Below the pieces are notes generated by a model. That model ran no database searches. It was not told the origin of the DNA and saw only the letters and a list, made by a program, of their open reading frames with translations. Of a stretch of 64,000 bases of DNA, positions 9,807-20,366 are shown piece after piece; position 1 is the stretch's first letter, and every line of letters begins with the position of its first letter. Location of the stretch: NCBI GenBank assembly GCA_910577875.1, contig CAJTNY010000004.1, forward strand, positions 1-64,000. Direction: 5' to 3'. A program made the translations under genes and the position numbers. This DNA comes from an uncultured Christensenella sp. (lineage in GTDB: Bacteria; Bacillota; Clostridia; Christensenellales; Borkfalkiaceae).

Positions 9807-10110
9807 GCGTAACCCTCCGTACTATATCATTTACAATTTTATCGATGTTTTTTAGTCTGTCGGCGCGATACTGGGCCGACTCCGCACGTTTGACCGTAAT
9901 TTCGGATTCGTAATTCTTCCGTGCTTCCTCTTTCGCGGTTTTTATGCTTTTTTCGCGCAAAGCCTTACACTCGGCTTCAGAGAGCGCAGCAATCTCAGCG
10001 CTTCTGATTTCGGCGTTTTCCGCGATTTCAGCCGCTTTATTAAGCGCGGCAGCTTTTATTTCAGCCGCTTTTTCTTCGGCTTCATTTATACTGTTAATAA
10101 TTTCCTGCAT
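9793..10110 (-). CDS. V-type ATPase stalk subunit G/H
   Basis: This is the first gene of the operon: 105 residues, almost all one charged, Ala/Glu/Lys-rich helix (for example EEKAAEIKAAALNKAAEIAE), as expected for the peripheral-stalk partner of subunit E (AhaH / G / E. hirae NtpF). No globular domain follows. Assignment rests on composition, length and position directly before subunit I. Its end overlaps the ntpI start by 14 bp. A good promoter lies 29 bp upstream of its ATG. Confidence 0.85.
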   Translation of the reverse strand: MQEIINSINEAEEKAAEIKAAALNKAAEIAENAEIRSAEIAALSEAECKALREKSIKTAKEEARKNYESEITVKRAESAQYRADRLKNIDKIVNDIVRRVTRGGC

Positions 10111-10138
10111 ACAAAACCCCGATTAAATTCTATAAAAC

Positions 10139-10167
10139 ATTTTAACATATTTTGCCTTTTATTGCAA
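10139..10167 (-). promoter_or_regulatory. Promoter of the V-ATPase operon
   Basis: Read on the minus strand: -35 TTGCAA (10162-10167), 17-bp spacer, -10 TAAAAT (10139-10144). Transcription would start near 10132, leaving a leader of about 20 nt. It lies between the end of the MATE gene and the first ATPase gene, with no clear terminator before it, so read-through from the MATE gene is also possible. Confidence 0.7.
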
Positions 10168-10185
10168 TGAAATCGCTGTAAAATT

Positions 10186-11517
10186 TTAGGCGTAGCCGTA
10201 CTTTTTGCGGAGCGCGATTACGAAAACCGCCGTAACCGCAAGCGATATTATCTCCGCAAAAACAGTTGCGGACCATACTCCGTCGATACCGAAAAAAATC
10301 GGAAAAACGAGAACAGCAGCAACCTGAAAAACGAGAGTGCGCATAAACGAAATAATCCCAGAAACGAGTCCGTTGTTCAAAGCAGTGAACATTGACGAAC
10401 CGAAATAACTGAATCCGGCAATCAAAAATGCAGGCGCGTAAATTCGGAATCCCCTCAAAGTCATATCGAAAATTTCTACGTTATAACCGAAAATTTTGAA
10501 AAACGGATACGCTAGCGCTTCCGACAATACAGTCATCGATATGCCCGACACCGCAGTTATTATCATACTTTTCTTAAAAAGATTTTTTAACTCTTCCCTG
10601 TTGTCCGCGCCGTAATTGTATGCGAAAAGCGGCGCGCTCCCGACCGCATAACCCATAAAAATAGCGTAAAAAATCATTGCGACGTACATCATAGCTCCGT
10701 AAGCGGCAAGCCCGTCGTCACCCGCTATAATCTTTTGAATCTGGAAATTATAAAGCATAGTCACGACCGCGGCGGATACGTTAGCCAGAAACTCGGAAGA
10801 ACCGTTGGTACAGGCTTTCAAAAGCGCGCGCCCGTAAAACTTGGTTTTCGTAAAGCGCAGAAGACTGCTGTTTTTAGTAAAGAAATATATGACGGGTACC
10901 ACACCGCCTATTACCTGACTTGCAGCGGTAGCCGCGGCCGCGCCGGCAAGCCCCCACTTGAAACCGGCAACGAAAACCGCGTCGAGAATAATGTTCGCAA
11001 CGCCTGCCGCCGCCGTAACGATAAGACCGAGACGGGGCTTTTCCGCAGCGACGAAAAAACTCTGAAATACGTTTTGCAGTATAAAAAAGGGTTGCGCACC
11101 GATAAGAACTCTGCCGTAAAGCACGCAGTAATCGTAAGTTTTACCCTCCGCGCCAAACCATTTTGCAATCGGAGGAACAATAAACTGACCAGCTACGGCA
11201 ATAATAACGCCAATACCGAAAGTGACGTAAACAAGCATTGAGAAATAAGCGTTCGCCTTCTCCTTATCACCCTCCCCGAGAGTTTTGGAAATAAGCGCGC
11301 TCCCGCCGGCGCCGAGCATAAACCCGATAGAGCCGAGTACGAAAATCAGCGGGAAAATAAGACTAATCGCCGCAACCGCCGACGCGCCTGCGAAATTCGA
11401 AACGAAAAGACCGTCCACTACGCTGTAAACGCTCGTGAATACCATCATAATAATTGACGGAAAAACGAATATTAATAATTTTTTGTAAGTAAAATGTTCT
11501 GATAACTGTATACGCAT
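10186..11517 (-). CDS. MATE family multidrug/Na+ exporter
   Basis: This 443-residue transporter has twelve predicted membrane helices in two MatE halves. The N-terminus MRIQLSEHFTYKKLLIFVFP and the first-helix VYSVVDGLFVSNFAGASA are typical of the bacterial MATE family. Such pumps export cationic drugs or metabolites in exchange for Na+ or H+; the substrate cannot be told from sequence. With a likely Na+-ATPase next door a Na+ coupling would make sense, but that is inference. The ATG at 11517 fits the family N-terminus, yet no Shine-Dalgarno precedes it. DnaA-box-like motifs lie just upstream. Confidence 0.93.
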   Translation of the reverse strand: MRIQLSEHFTYKKLLIFVFPSIIMMVFTSVYSVVDGLFVSNFAGASAVAAISLIFPLIFVLGSIGFMLGAGGSALISKTLGEGDKEKANAYFSMLVYVTFGIGVIIAVAGQFIVPPIAKWFGAEGKTYDYCVLYGRVLIGAQPFFILQNVFQSFFVAAEKPRLGLIVTAAAGVANIILDAVFVAGFKWGLAGAAAATAASQVIGGVVPVIYFFTKNSSLLRFTKTKFYGRALLKACTNGSSEFLANVSAAVVTMLYNFQIQKIIAGDDGLAAYGAMMYVAMIFYAIFMGYAVGSAPLFAYNYGADNREELKNLFKKSMIITAVSGISMTVLSEALAYPFFKIFGYNVEIFDMTLRGFRIYAPAFLIAGFSYFGSSMFTALNNGLVSGIISFMRTLVFQVAAVLVFPIFFGIDGVWSATVFAEIISLAVTAVFVIALRKKYGYA

Positions 11518-11541
11518 AAAAATTTATCTATAATGTTATAA

Positions 11542-11700
11542 TGTGGATAACTTTTTTCATTGCATTGTAAAAACTTGTCGAAAATTAAGCGTAATTAGCG
11601 AATTCACAAACAAGTGTTAATAATTTGTGGATAAAGTCTTTGTATATTTGTATTTTTAATCTTTCCACAAAATTAATTGTGGACAACTTTCGGTGGATAA
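11542..11700. promoter_or_regulatory. Cluster of DnaA-box-like motifs in an AT-rich gap
   Basis: The 336-bp gap between the MATE and dnaJ genes (11518-11853) is AT-rich and has no convincing gene. It holds two exact copies of TGTGGATAA (11542-11550 and 11626-11634), which is the reverse of the DnaA box TTATCCACA, plus TGTGGACAA (11678-11686) and GGTGGATAA (11692-11700), each one mismatch away. All four point the same way. It could be a DnaA-titration or DnaA-regulated site; dnaA and dnaN are not nearby. Confidence 0.45.
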
Positions 11701-11808
11701 CTACGTAAAAAACGATAAATAACCTTAAAAACAGCATACCATTCATATAAACCGTCACACAAATGAACTTAAATTCAAATGCGTTTACGCAAATATGCAC
11801 GGAAATAT

Positions 11809-11836
11809 AAAAGACCGTTTAATTAAGCGGCCTTTT
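11809..11836 (-). terminator. Terminator after dnaJ
   Basis: A 9-bp stem (809-817 with 828-836 of the 11-kb block, one G-T pair) around a 10-base AT loop, followed on the minus strand by TTTTATAT. It lies 18 bp past the dnaJ stop and fits an intrinsic terminator for the grpE-dnaK-dnaJ operon. Confidence 0.75.
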
Positions 11837-11853
11837 TTACGTTAAGTTATACC

Positions 11854-12999
11854 TTACTGTTTATCTATTTTTTTACCGTAGATAGCGGACATATTGTTTG
11901 CATACTTCTGCATATTTTCGCAGGACCTCAAAGGCACGGCGCTCTCAAAATCCCCAAGTCTTTTAAGCTGTTCGCGGGTAAGTTTCGAAGGAACGTCTAT
12001 TTCCACCGTCACATAAAGGTTGCCCGTGCCGTTGACGGTTTTAACGCCCTTACCTCTTATGCAGAAGCGTGTACCCGACGCCGTGCACTCGGGAATATTC
12101 AGTTCTATCGCATCCTCGATTCCCGGCACGAGAACCTTTCCTCCCTGAACCGCCGTTCTGTAAGAGATAGGAACCGTAACGTATAAATCTCTATCCTCGC
12201 GTTTCAAAAGCTTGTGCGGTTCTATACGGAAATAGATATACAAATCACCCGCCTCTCCGCCGTTGCCCGCCGCTTGTCCGAACCCGCGTTTTCTTAGACT
12301 GCTATCCTTATCGACCCCCGCGGGAATTTTTACGGTAAACCGCGTTTCTTTACGAATGAACCCTTTGCCTTTGCAATCGGGACATTTATCTATAATCTGT
12401 CTACCCGAACCGCCACAGTCAGGACAAACGCCGACCTGTATCGTTCTGCCGAAAATAGTATCCTGAGTATACTTAATTCGTCCCGAACCACCGCAACAGG
12501 TACAAACTTTGAAAGACGTGCCACCCTTCGCGCCCGTGCCCCTGCAAACCGCGCAGGGCTCGTTTCTATTATAGCTTATTTCTTTGGTGCAGCCTTTTAT
12601 CGCGTCAAGGAAAGACAGATATACGGTCTGTTCGATGTCCGCGCCGCGGTTTGATTTCTTCTGCTCTCCTCCGAAATGTCCGCCGCCGAAACCGCCGCCG
12701 AACATAGAGTTGATAATATCTTCGAATCCGCCCATTCCGCCGCCGAAACCGCCGCCGAACGGATTGCCTCCGCCCATACCGGGATGTTCGAGCTCGTAAT
12801 CGTATTGTTTACGTTTCTGCTCGTCGGAAAGAATTGCGTTTGCCTCGTTTATTTCCTTAAATTTTTCAGCTGCAACCTTATCGCCGGGGTGAAAGTCGGG
12901 GTGATATTGCTTCGCGAGCTTTCTGTATGCGGATTTTATTTCATCGGACGTCGCTTTCTTCGATACGCCGAGAATATCATAGTAATTTTTATTAGCCAT
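11854..12999 (-). CDS. dnaJ: Chaperone DnaJ (Hsp40)
   Basis: This co-chaperone delivers unfolded protein to DnaK and stimulates its ATPase. The J domain covers residues 1-70 with the HPD motif (YHPDFHPGD); a Gly/Phe-rich linker (about 75-115) follows; then four zinc-binding repeats CAVCRGTG, CTCCGGSG, CPDCGGSG and CPDCKGKG; then the substrate-binding C-terminal beta domains. The frame stays open 34 codons upstream, but the start MANKNYYDILGVSKKA at 12999 is the family N-terminus and has AGGAA 8 nt before it. The product is 381 aa. It follows dnaK after a 175-bp gap with a strong hairpin. Confidence 0.97.
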   Translation of the reverse strand: MANKNYYDILGVSKKATSDEIKSAYRKLAKQYHPDFHPGDKVAAEKFKEINEANAILSDEQKRKQYDYELEHPGMGGGNPFGGGFGGGMGGFEDIINSMFGGGFGGGHFGGEQKKSNRGADIEQTVYLSFLDAIKGCTKEISYNRNEPCAVCRGTGAKGGTSFKVCTCCGGSGRIKYTQDTIFGRTIQVGVCPDCGGSGRQIIDKCPDCKGKGFIRKETRFTVKIPAGVDKDSSLRKRGFGQAAGNGGEAGDLYIYFRIEPHKLLKREDRDLYVTVPISYRTAVQGGKVLVPGIEDAIELNIPECTASGTRFCIRGKGVKTVNGTGNLYVTVEIDVPSKLTREQLKRLGDFESAVPLRSCENMQKYANNMSAIYGKKIDKQ

Positions 13000-13133
13000 A
13001 CAAGTATTCCTGAATACGCTTTTAACCGATAGTAATTTAATATTTAACGGCACAGGCAAAAACCGCGTCCGCGGTATCCGAACATGCCTGCACCAAAGCA
13101 AGAAATCTGAAAACTTTAAGTCCCGAAATTACG

Positions 13134-13167
13134 AAATTTTCCGTGCTGTCCTGCGCACGGAAAATTT
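13134..13167 (-). terminator. Hairpin between dnaK and dnaJ
   Basis: A perfect 13-bp stem: AAATTTTCCGTGC at 13134-13146 and its complement at 13155-13167, with an 8-base loop, starting 7 bp past the dnaK stop. On the minus strand the 3' arm ends in AAATTT and no long T-run follows, so partial termination or mRNA stabilisation is as likely as a full stop. It would let dnaK be made in excess over dnaJ. Confidence 0.65.
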
Positions 13168-13174
13168 AATCGTC

Positions 13175-15513
<2,339 letters not shown>

Positions 15514-15614
15514 TATTACACTCTCTTTTCTGTCTACATTATTAATATAAAGCTTTCGCGCCCGCATTAAACAAAAAAATCACAAATTTTTTACTTAAAT
15601 TTACGCCGTTTGAC

Positions 15615-15629
15615 TTACGCGCCGCGTAA
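15615..15629. promoter_or_regulatory. Perfect inverted repeat between grpE and the divergent lipoprotein gene
   Basis: TTACGCG-C-CGCGTAA is a perfect 7+1+7 inverted repeat in the 290-bp divergent intergenic region. A 12-bp palindrome, TTTATGCATAAA, follows at 15651-15662. Either could be an operator for one of the two divergent units. No CIRCE element (TTAGCACTC-N9-GAGTGCTAA) is present. A TATAAT at 15770-15775 could be the -10 of the plus-strand gene, but it has no good -35. Confidence 0.35.
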
Positions 15630-15803
15630 AAAATGAATAAATTTTTATAATTTATGCATAAAATGCGCTCAAACAGCCACCATAACAATAATTTATAAAT
15701 TTTAGTGTATTTTACCGCCAATTTACTTGCCTGTAAACCGCGTTTATGATAATATAGAAATACTTACACTATAATATAAAAACCCGACAAGGAGGTTAAT
15801 TTT

Positions 15804-18800
15804 ATGAGTATTTTCAGAAAAATACTTATAGCCGTGCTCGCACTGAGTATGACGGTCTGCGCCGGATTAGCTCTCGCCGCCTGTAAGGACGACGGAAAAA
15901 TAAAAAATCCGGACGAAGCAACCGTTTTCGACGGCAATTACGAAATAACGGTAAAATCACAGGGCGGACTTCTGCTCGACGGCATTAAACTCACGTTTGA
16001 AAAAGACGGAGTTCAGTACGGCGAACAGTGCGTCACACAAAAAGGCAAAGCAAGAATAAAACTCAACCCCGACGTTTACGACGTTAAAGTTGACACGAGT
16101 GCAAAAGCGGGATATTTCGTTCCCGCAGACGCGGAGTACAAAACGCAAGCCGACAATAAAGACGTTACTGTTATCGTTACTTCAAAGGTAATAGACGCCG
16201 AAACTCCCGCAAACACCAAATACTCGCTCGGCGACGTAATGTACGATTTCAGTTTTGTCGACGTGGACGGAGTTACGCATAAACTTTCGGACACTCTCAA
16301 AACCAAAAACACAGTAGTCATCAATTTCTGGGGCACACAGTGTCTTCCCTGTAAAAACGAATTTCCTGCTTTACAAAGCGCTTACGACTCGTACAGCAAC
16401 CGTCTTGAACTATTCGCATTGTCGAGTTACTCCGGACCCATGTCCCAACCCGATACAGCGGAGAATATTATAAAATTCAGAGACGTTGACAACAAAGGCG
16501 CATATACATTCCCTATGGCTGTCGATACCGAAACGAAAATCTACAGCTATTTCGATTTGAGCAGCGGTTATCCCACCACTTATATTATAGACAGATACGG
16601 TGTAGTAGCTTGGCGTCTTGCAGGAAGCAACCCGAACGAAGCGTCCTGGAAAGCCGTTTTCAATAAATATACCCACGACAATTACTCACAGAATATAAAC
16701 GGCGGCCCCAACGGCAGCGGCGATGAAGATATTGAAAGAGTCCCCCCCGACGAAGGACTTACGACTCCTGCCAGCGAGGAAATAAGAAATGCTGTTTGCA
16801 ACAATATTGCCGAGCAAGACGTCAACTTCTATTTCAACGAAAATAACCCCAACGCCGACACTAACTGGCCTTGGATTATCGGCGAACAAGACGGAAATAA
16901 GTACCTCTACGCCTCAAACATAAAAACAAAAGAATCCTGGTCGACGATTTACTGCAACGTAACGCTTAACGGCGGAGAAAGCCTGTCGTTCGACGTAAAC
17001 TACAACACCCAGTCGACAAACAACGTGTTTTACGTGGTGGCAAACGGTTCTATCATATGCGAACTTTTCGGCGACAGTGAAGGCTGGACAACGCAACAGG
17101 TGTATACAGCGAACCGCAGAACGACTTTAAATATTTCGTTCGTATATATTAAAAACGATGCGGTGCTCGAAGAAACTCCTGTCCTCATCGACAATTTAAG
17201 GATATTCAATCCTGCGGAAAGCGGAGAAACCCTCGACCTCGCATATTCGGTTACCGATAACGTTGAATTCAAAAATAACAGCTACAATCTCGACATAAGA
17301 TTCAACAACGGATTATATCATTATGTAAACGGCGAAAACAGTTCGATATTGTACGCGGATATATTGGGCGTTGCAAGCTGGGCTGAGAAGCATTTCGGCA
17401 GTACAACGTTCGAATTCCTTGCAGAAGACGCCGAAACTCCTTCCACTTACAGGTCTTCGCTTTACTACCTCGCATACTTCAAGATGTCTAACCTTGAAGG
17501 CACGGGACTCGAATTTAAGTTCGGTTACACCGACGCGATAATCAAGCTGTACAATCTCCAATCTTTCGCAACAAGCGGCAACGGCTATCTGCCCGTAACG
17601 GAAGAAGTCAAAGAAGTTATCTGCGCGTTTATCAATTACGCTTACGAAACAGGAATTGTCGACGACGAATACTACGATGACCAATGGCTGGAATTCTGTT
17701 ATTACTTCAAGCACTGGAACGACGAGCACGTCTATTTAGACAAAAATCTTTATATCAACGAAGCACCTATTATTTACAACGCCGAAACAGACGCGTACAC
17801 TGTAACGGAAGAAACGGGACATACCGATAAAAACGTATATATAGACTTCCACGATAACGGTGTTTTCGGAATTATCGACGACAATAAACGTCTGAAATAT
17901 TTCAGTTTAGAGGACGCTTTAAAAGCCGAACTATTCTCAAATATAAACGGTAAAAACTATACGGATATTATGCAGGCGTACCTTAAAACCGCGGACGAAA
18001 CCCAAGGCGATTTAAAGGGCTATGTCAAAGCAGATAAAAAGCTTACGGAAATACTTGACGAAACTCTCAGATACACTGAAAGCATATTCGAAATGATGTG
18101 CGACCCTGATTGGAAAGTCTTTGCAAGCTGTTACAAAATAGGCGAATGTTCTACAACGGATAATCCCTTAAAAGGACTGGTATTCGATTTTGCTTACGAA
18201 GCCGTACTCGGAACCAACAACGTTGAAATCAAAGAAATAATGAATATCAACGCACCCGAATACGAAGCAGGCGGAGGTGTTAAATTCAAATTTACACCCA
18301 AGACCTCGGGAGTATACCTCTTCGCTTCATCTTATAAAAACGATGCCGACCCCAGAATTCTAGTTTACAATTCCGAATTCGATTTGATTGCCGAACAGGA
18401 AAACGATATAAGATACGACCATTTCAATCGTAATAACCCCGACAACTTCTACTTGTACGTTAATTTGAATGCTGACGAAACATACTATTTCACAGCATCG
18501 GTCAACGGTCTCGCACAGGCAAATTACAAGATTGATATTTCTTATGTTGCGACTTATGTAGAAATGCTACGCATAGCTACGACAGGCGACGGAACGTGGG
18601 TACCCAGACCCCAGCTTGACGAAAACGGAAATATCATGTACGATGAAAATGGCGAAATAGTTTACAACTGGAACGACACGTATTACGACGCTGTTGAAAC
18701 CGCTTACGACCGTTCCGCAGACGTTTACAGGGTAAGCAATTCAGACGGTACGCGCGGCGCAGTTTTGTATATAGACTTTATCCATACCTCTTATTACAGT

Positions 18801-19094
18801 CTGATAAGCGAAGACGGCAAAACTATATTATACCCTACTCTTTACGAGTTAATTACAACTTATAACCGTTTCGACAATGACGAAAAAGCAGAGTTGTTAG
18901 AATATTACGAACGCGCAACATCCAAAGATAAATCCGAGGAACTTTACGGACTTATCGAAGCTGAGGGCAGATTGGTTGAAATACTCAGAAAGTATATGAA
19001 CGCCAGCTATGCAGACAACCCCAACGAAGATAACCACGCGTGGGAAATGTTTGCCTGCTACTATGAAACGTACGGAACACCTGAACAAAATTAA
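15804..19094 (+). CDS. Large lipoprotein with a TlpA/thioredoxin domain
   Basis: This is a 1096-residue exported lipoprotein. The signal peptide ends in LAAC with Cys27 as the lipid site. Residues about 140-290 are a TlpA-type thioredoxin fold: VVINFWGTQCLPCKNEFPAL carries the redox pair Cys180-Cys183, with the cis-Pro loop near GYPTTYIID. Before it lies a small beta domain; after it are several repeated, acidic, Tyr-rich domains, including a stretch near residues 825-915 that resembles a pre-peptidase C-terminal domain. It probably moves thiol electrons to surface substrates; the partner is unknown. AAGGAGG lies 7 nt before the ATG. A terminator follows 14 bp after the stop. Confidence 0.85.
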   Translation: MSIFRKILIAVLALSMTVCAGLALAACKDDGKIKNPDEATVFDGNYEITVKSQGGLLLDGIKLTFEKDGVQYGEQCVTQKGKARIKLNPDVYDVKVDTSAKAGYFVPADAEYKTQADNKDVTVIVTSKVIDAETPANTKYSLGDVMYDFSFVDVDGVTHKLSDTLKTKNTVVINFWGTQCLPCKNEFPALQSAYDSYSNRLELFALSSYSGPMSQPDTAENIIKFRDVDNKGAYTFPMAVDTETKIYSYFDLSSGYPTTYIIDRYGVVAWRLAGSNPNEASWKAVFNKYTHDNYSQNINGGPNGSGDEDIERVPPDEGLTTPASEEIRNAVCNNIAEQDVNFYFNENNPNADTNWPWIIGEQDGNKYLYASNIKTKESWSTIYCNVTLNGGESLSFDVNYNTQSTNNVFYVVANGSIICELFGDSEGWTTQQVYTANRRTTLNISFVYIKNDAVLEETPVLIDNLRIFNPAESGETLDLAYSVTDNVEFKNNSYNLDIRFNNGLYHYVNGENSSILYADILGVASWAEKHFGSTTFEFLAEDAETPSTYRSSLYYLAYFKMSNLEGTGLEFKFGYTDAIIKLYNLQSFATSGNGYLPVTEEVKEVICAFINYAYETGIVDDEYYDDQWLEFCYYFKHWNDEHVYLDKNLYINEAPIIYNAETDAYTVTEETGHTDKNVYIDFHDNGVFGIIDDNKRLKYFSLEDALKAELFSNINGKNYTDIMQAYLKTADETQGDLKGYVKADKKLTEILDETLRYTESIFEMMCDPDWKVFASCYKIGECSTTDNPLKGLVFDFAYEAVLGTNNVEIKEIMNINAPEYEAGGGVKFKFTPKTSGVYLFASSYKNDADPRILVYNSEFDLIAEQENDIRYDHFNRNNPDNFYLYVNLNADETYYFTASVNGLAQANYKIDISYVATYVEMLRIATTGDGTWVPRPQLDENGNIMYDENGEIVYNWNDTYYDAVETAYDRSADVYRVSNSDGTRGAVLYIDFIHTSYYSLISEDGKTILYPTLYELITTYNRFDNDEKAELLEYYERATSKDKSEELYGLIEAEGRLVEILRKYMNASYADNPNEDNHAWEMFACYYETYGTPEQN

Positions 19095-19107
19095 TATATG
19101 TAAAATT

Positions 19108-19137
19108 AAAAAAGTCTCTCTTACGGGAGACTTTTTT
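19108..19137 (+). terminator. Terminator after the TlpA lipoprotein gene
   Basis: An 11-bp stem (19108-19118 with 19127-19137; core AAGTCTC / GAGACTT) with an 8-base loop, whose 3' arm ends in six T. It lies between the two plus-strand lipoprotein genes. Confidence 0.85.
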
Positions 19138-19198
19138 ATTGCCCTTTCGGCAAATTTGGTATATAATATATCTAAAATTTTATTAAGGAGTAAAGACA

Positions 19199-19621
19199 AT
19201 GAAAATAATCAAACGCATTTCGCTTATACTTACCCTCGCAATCACTGTGCTGTGTATGAGCGCATTGATTTCGGCTTGTAATTCCGCAACGGAATTCACT
19301 GTCGAAGTTTACTATTCCGACGGAACGACTTTAGTAGACGGAACAAAGGATAAATACGGAATTCAGATTTGCTTTTTCGACACGGATAAAAACGAACTCG
19401 TCACTTGCAGTACCGTAACCGGATTAGTCGGCGCCGACGGAAAAGCGACCGTAAACATCGAAGCAATCGAAGCTGAAGCGCCTAAGTCCGGAAACATCAA
19501 GTACGAAGTTCACGTAATCTCCGTTACTCAGACAGAAGAACTCAAAGAAACCGTTTACGTAAGCCGTAAGAACCATACTGTTAAAGCAGTTCTTAAAAAC
19601 GTAGACGCACCTGCGAAGTAA
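19199..19621 (+). CDS. Small lipoprotein of unknown function (140 aa)
   Basis: The signal peptide MKIIKRISLILTLAITVLC... ends in the lipobox LISAC with Cys27 as the anchor. The mature part (about 114 residues) is a single predicted beta-sandwich with strands such as EFTVEVYYSDGTTLVDGT, AGVTATVNIE-like alternation and YEVHVISVTQTEELKETVYV; it resembles the N-terminal beta domain (residues 40-130) of the upstream 1096-residue lipoprotein. AAGGAG precedes the ATG by 8 nt. It has its own terminators on both sides, so it is likely transcribed alone. I do not recognise a named family. Confidence 0.75.
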   Translation: MKIIKRISLILTLAITVLCMSALISACNSATEFTVEVYYSDGTTLVDGTKDKYGIQICFFDTDKNELVTCSTVTGLVGADGKATVNIEAIEAEAPKSGNIKYEVHVISVTQTEELKETVYVSRKNHTVKAVLKNVDAPAK

Positions 19622-19701
19622 TTAAATCACAACCCTTAAAAAGGGAAAATACCTGCCAACCCATAAATGGGCGCTGAAATTTTGCATCGCATCACCATCT
19701 C

Positions 19702-19726
19702 AGACAGCCGCTTAAAGCGGCTGTCT
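19702..19726 (+). terminator. Terminator after the small lipoprotein gene
   Basis: A 10-bp stem AGACAGCCGC (19702-19711) and its complement (19717-19726) with loop TTAAA, followed by TTCTTTGC. It lies 80 bp after the stop. Confidence 0.8.
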
Positions 19727-19734
19727 TTCTTTGC

Positions 19735-20198
19735 TTACTTATTCTTGCTTTCAGTAAACAGGTCTTTATACTCTTTCATGCATATCTGCCAGTGCATATT
19801 ATTCTCTTCCAATTGATTCATTATGTACTCCTGTATTTTACGCTCATTCTTCCCTACTGTGTCTACAGAATACACCCTCTGCACTAAAAGCTTCTCCCGC
19901 CGTATTTTTATTTTAAATTTGCGTGTCGGTCAAATTTCATCAGTGTACTTTTTCTATTTAGAAATTCCATAAATTATGCTATACTTATATACGGCCGGTA
20001 TGCTTGAATATGGATATTATCTACACACTCCTCTGTCTCCATAATTTCCACCTTCTTTTCACAACATAGCTTGCGTTTTATCTCTCATATATCTTTTAAT
20101 GCGCCGTGTATATCCTTGCGTCGATATTTCGGTGCAAACACGATGTTATATTCATATCTGTATCTTGGATGTGTTGTTCTAATTATTTTATTTTTCAT
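19735..20198 (-). pseudogene. Decayed IS200/IS605-type TnpA (Y1 transposase)
   Basis: Read on the minus strand from an ATG at 20198, the frames together spell a TnpA: YEYNIVFAPKYRRKDIHGAL, then after an in-frame TGA EIKRKLCCEKKVEIMETEEC, then FMEFLNRKSTLMKFDRHA, then (after a TAG at the usual Trp and a frame change) VDTVGKNERKIQEYIMNQL to a stop at 19735. These match IS200-family TnpA end to end. At least two stops and frame shifts interrupt it. The HUH motif is damaged (NIH in place of HIH), while the catalytic Tyr (QEYI) remains. No tnpB is next to it. It is clearly dead. Confidence 0.88.
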
Positions 20199-20333
20199 TT
20201 CGTTAATAACATCCTGTTATTTTTAGTGATGCGGTTGCCAAACCATCTCTATTATATCAAGAGGTTTTTATCTGCTAAAGTCTTTTTTTCTTACTCCGGT
20301 AAAACCGGGGTTTATTTTCGCTAAAGCTCAAAT

Positions 20334-20364
20334 AAAAAAACTCCCCGATACGGGAAGTTTTTTT
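20334..20364 (-). terminator. Terminator after the iron-sulfur/thioredoxin gene
   Basis: A 9-bp stem with one mismatch (AACTCCCCG / CGGGAAGTT around ATA) flanked by A7 and T7, just past the stop at 20367. It reads as an intrinsic terminator on the minus strand and nearly as well on the plus strand. Confidence 0.8.
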
Positions 20365-20366
20365 AT

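Noticed and set aside
11585..11800. Open frame of 71 codons on the minus strand
   Set aside because: It is AT-rich, lacks a ribosome site and protein-like pattern, and covers the DnaA-box-like motifs; it reads as chance.
11518..11853. Replication origin (oriC)
   Set aside because: The DnaA-box-like motifs are few, dnaA/dnaN are absent and genes on both sides stay mainly on the minus strand, without the strand switch expected at an origin.
13000..13101. N-terminal extension of DnaJ
   Set aside because: The extra 34 codons have no ribosome site, do not match DnaJ and precede a canonical J-domain start with AGGAA upstream.
20106..20324. Plus-strand frame of 72 codons across the IS200 remnant
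   Set aside because: It lies antisense to the TnpA pseudogene start and has no ribosome site or protein-like features.
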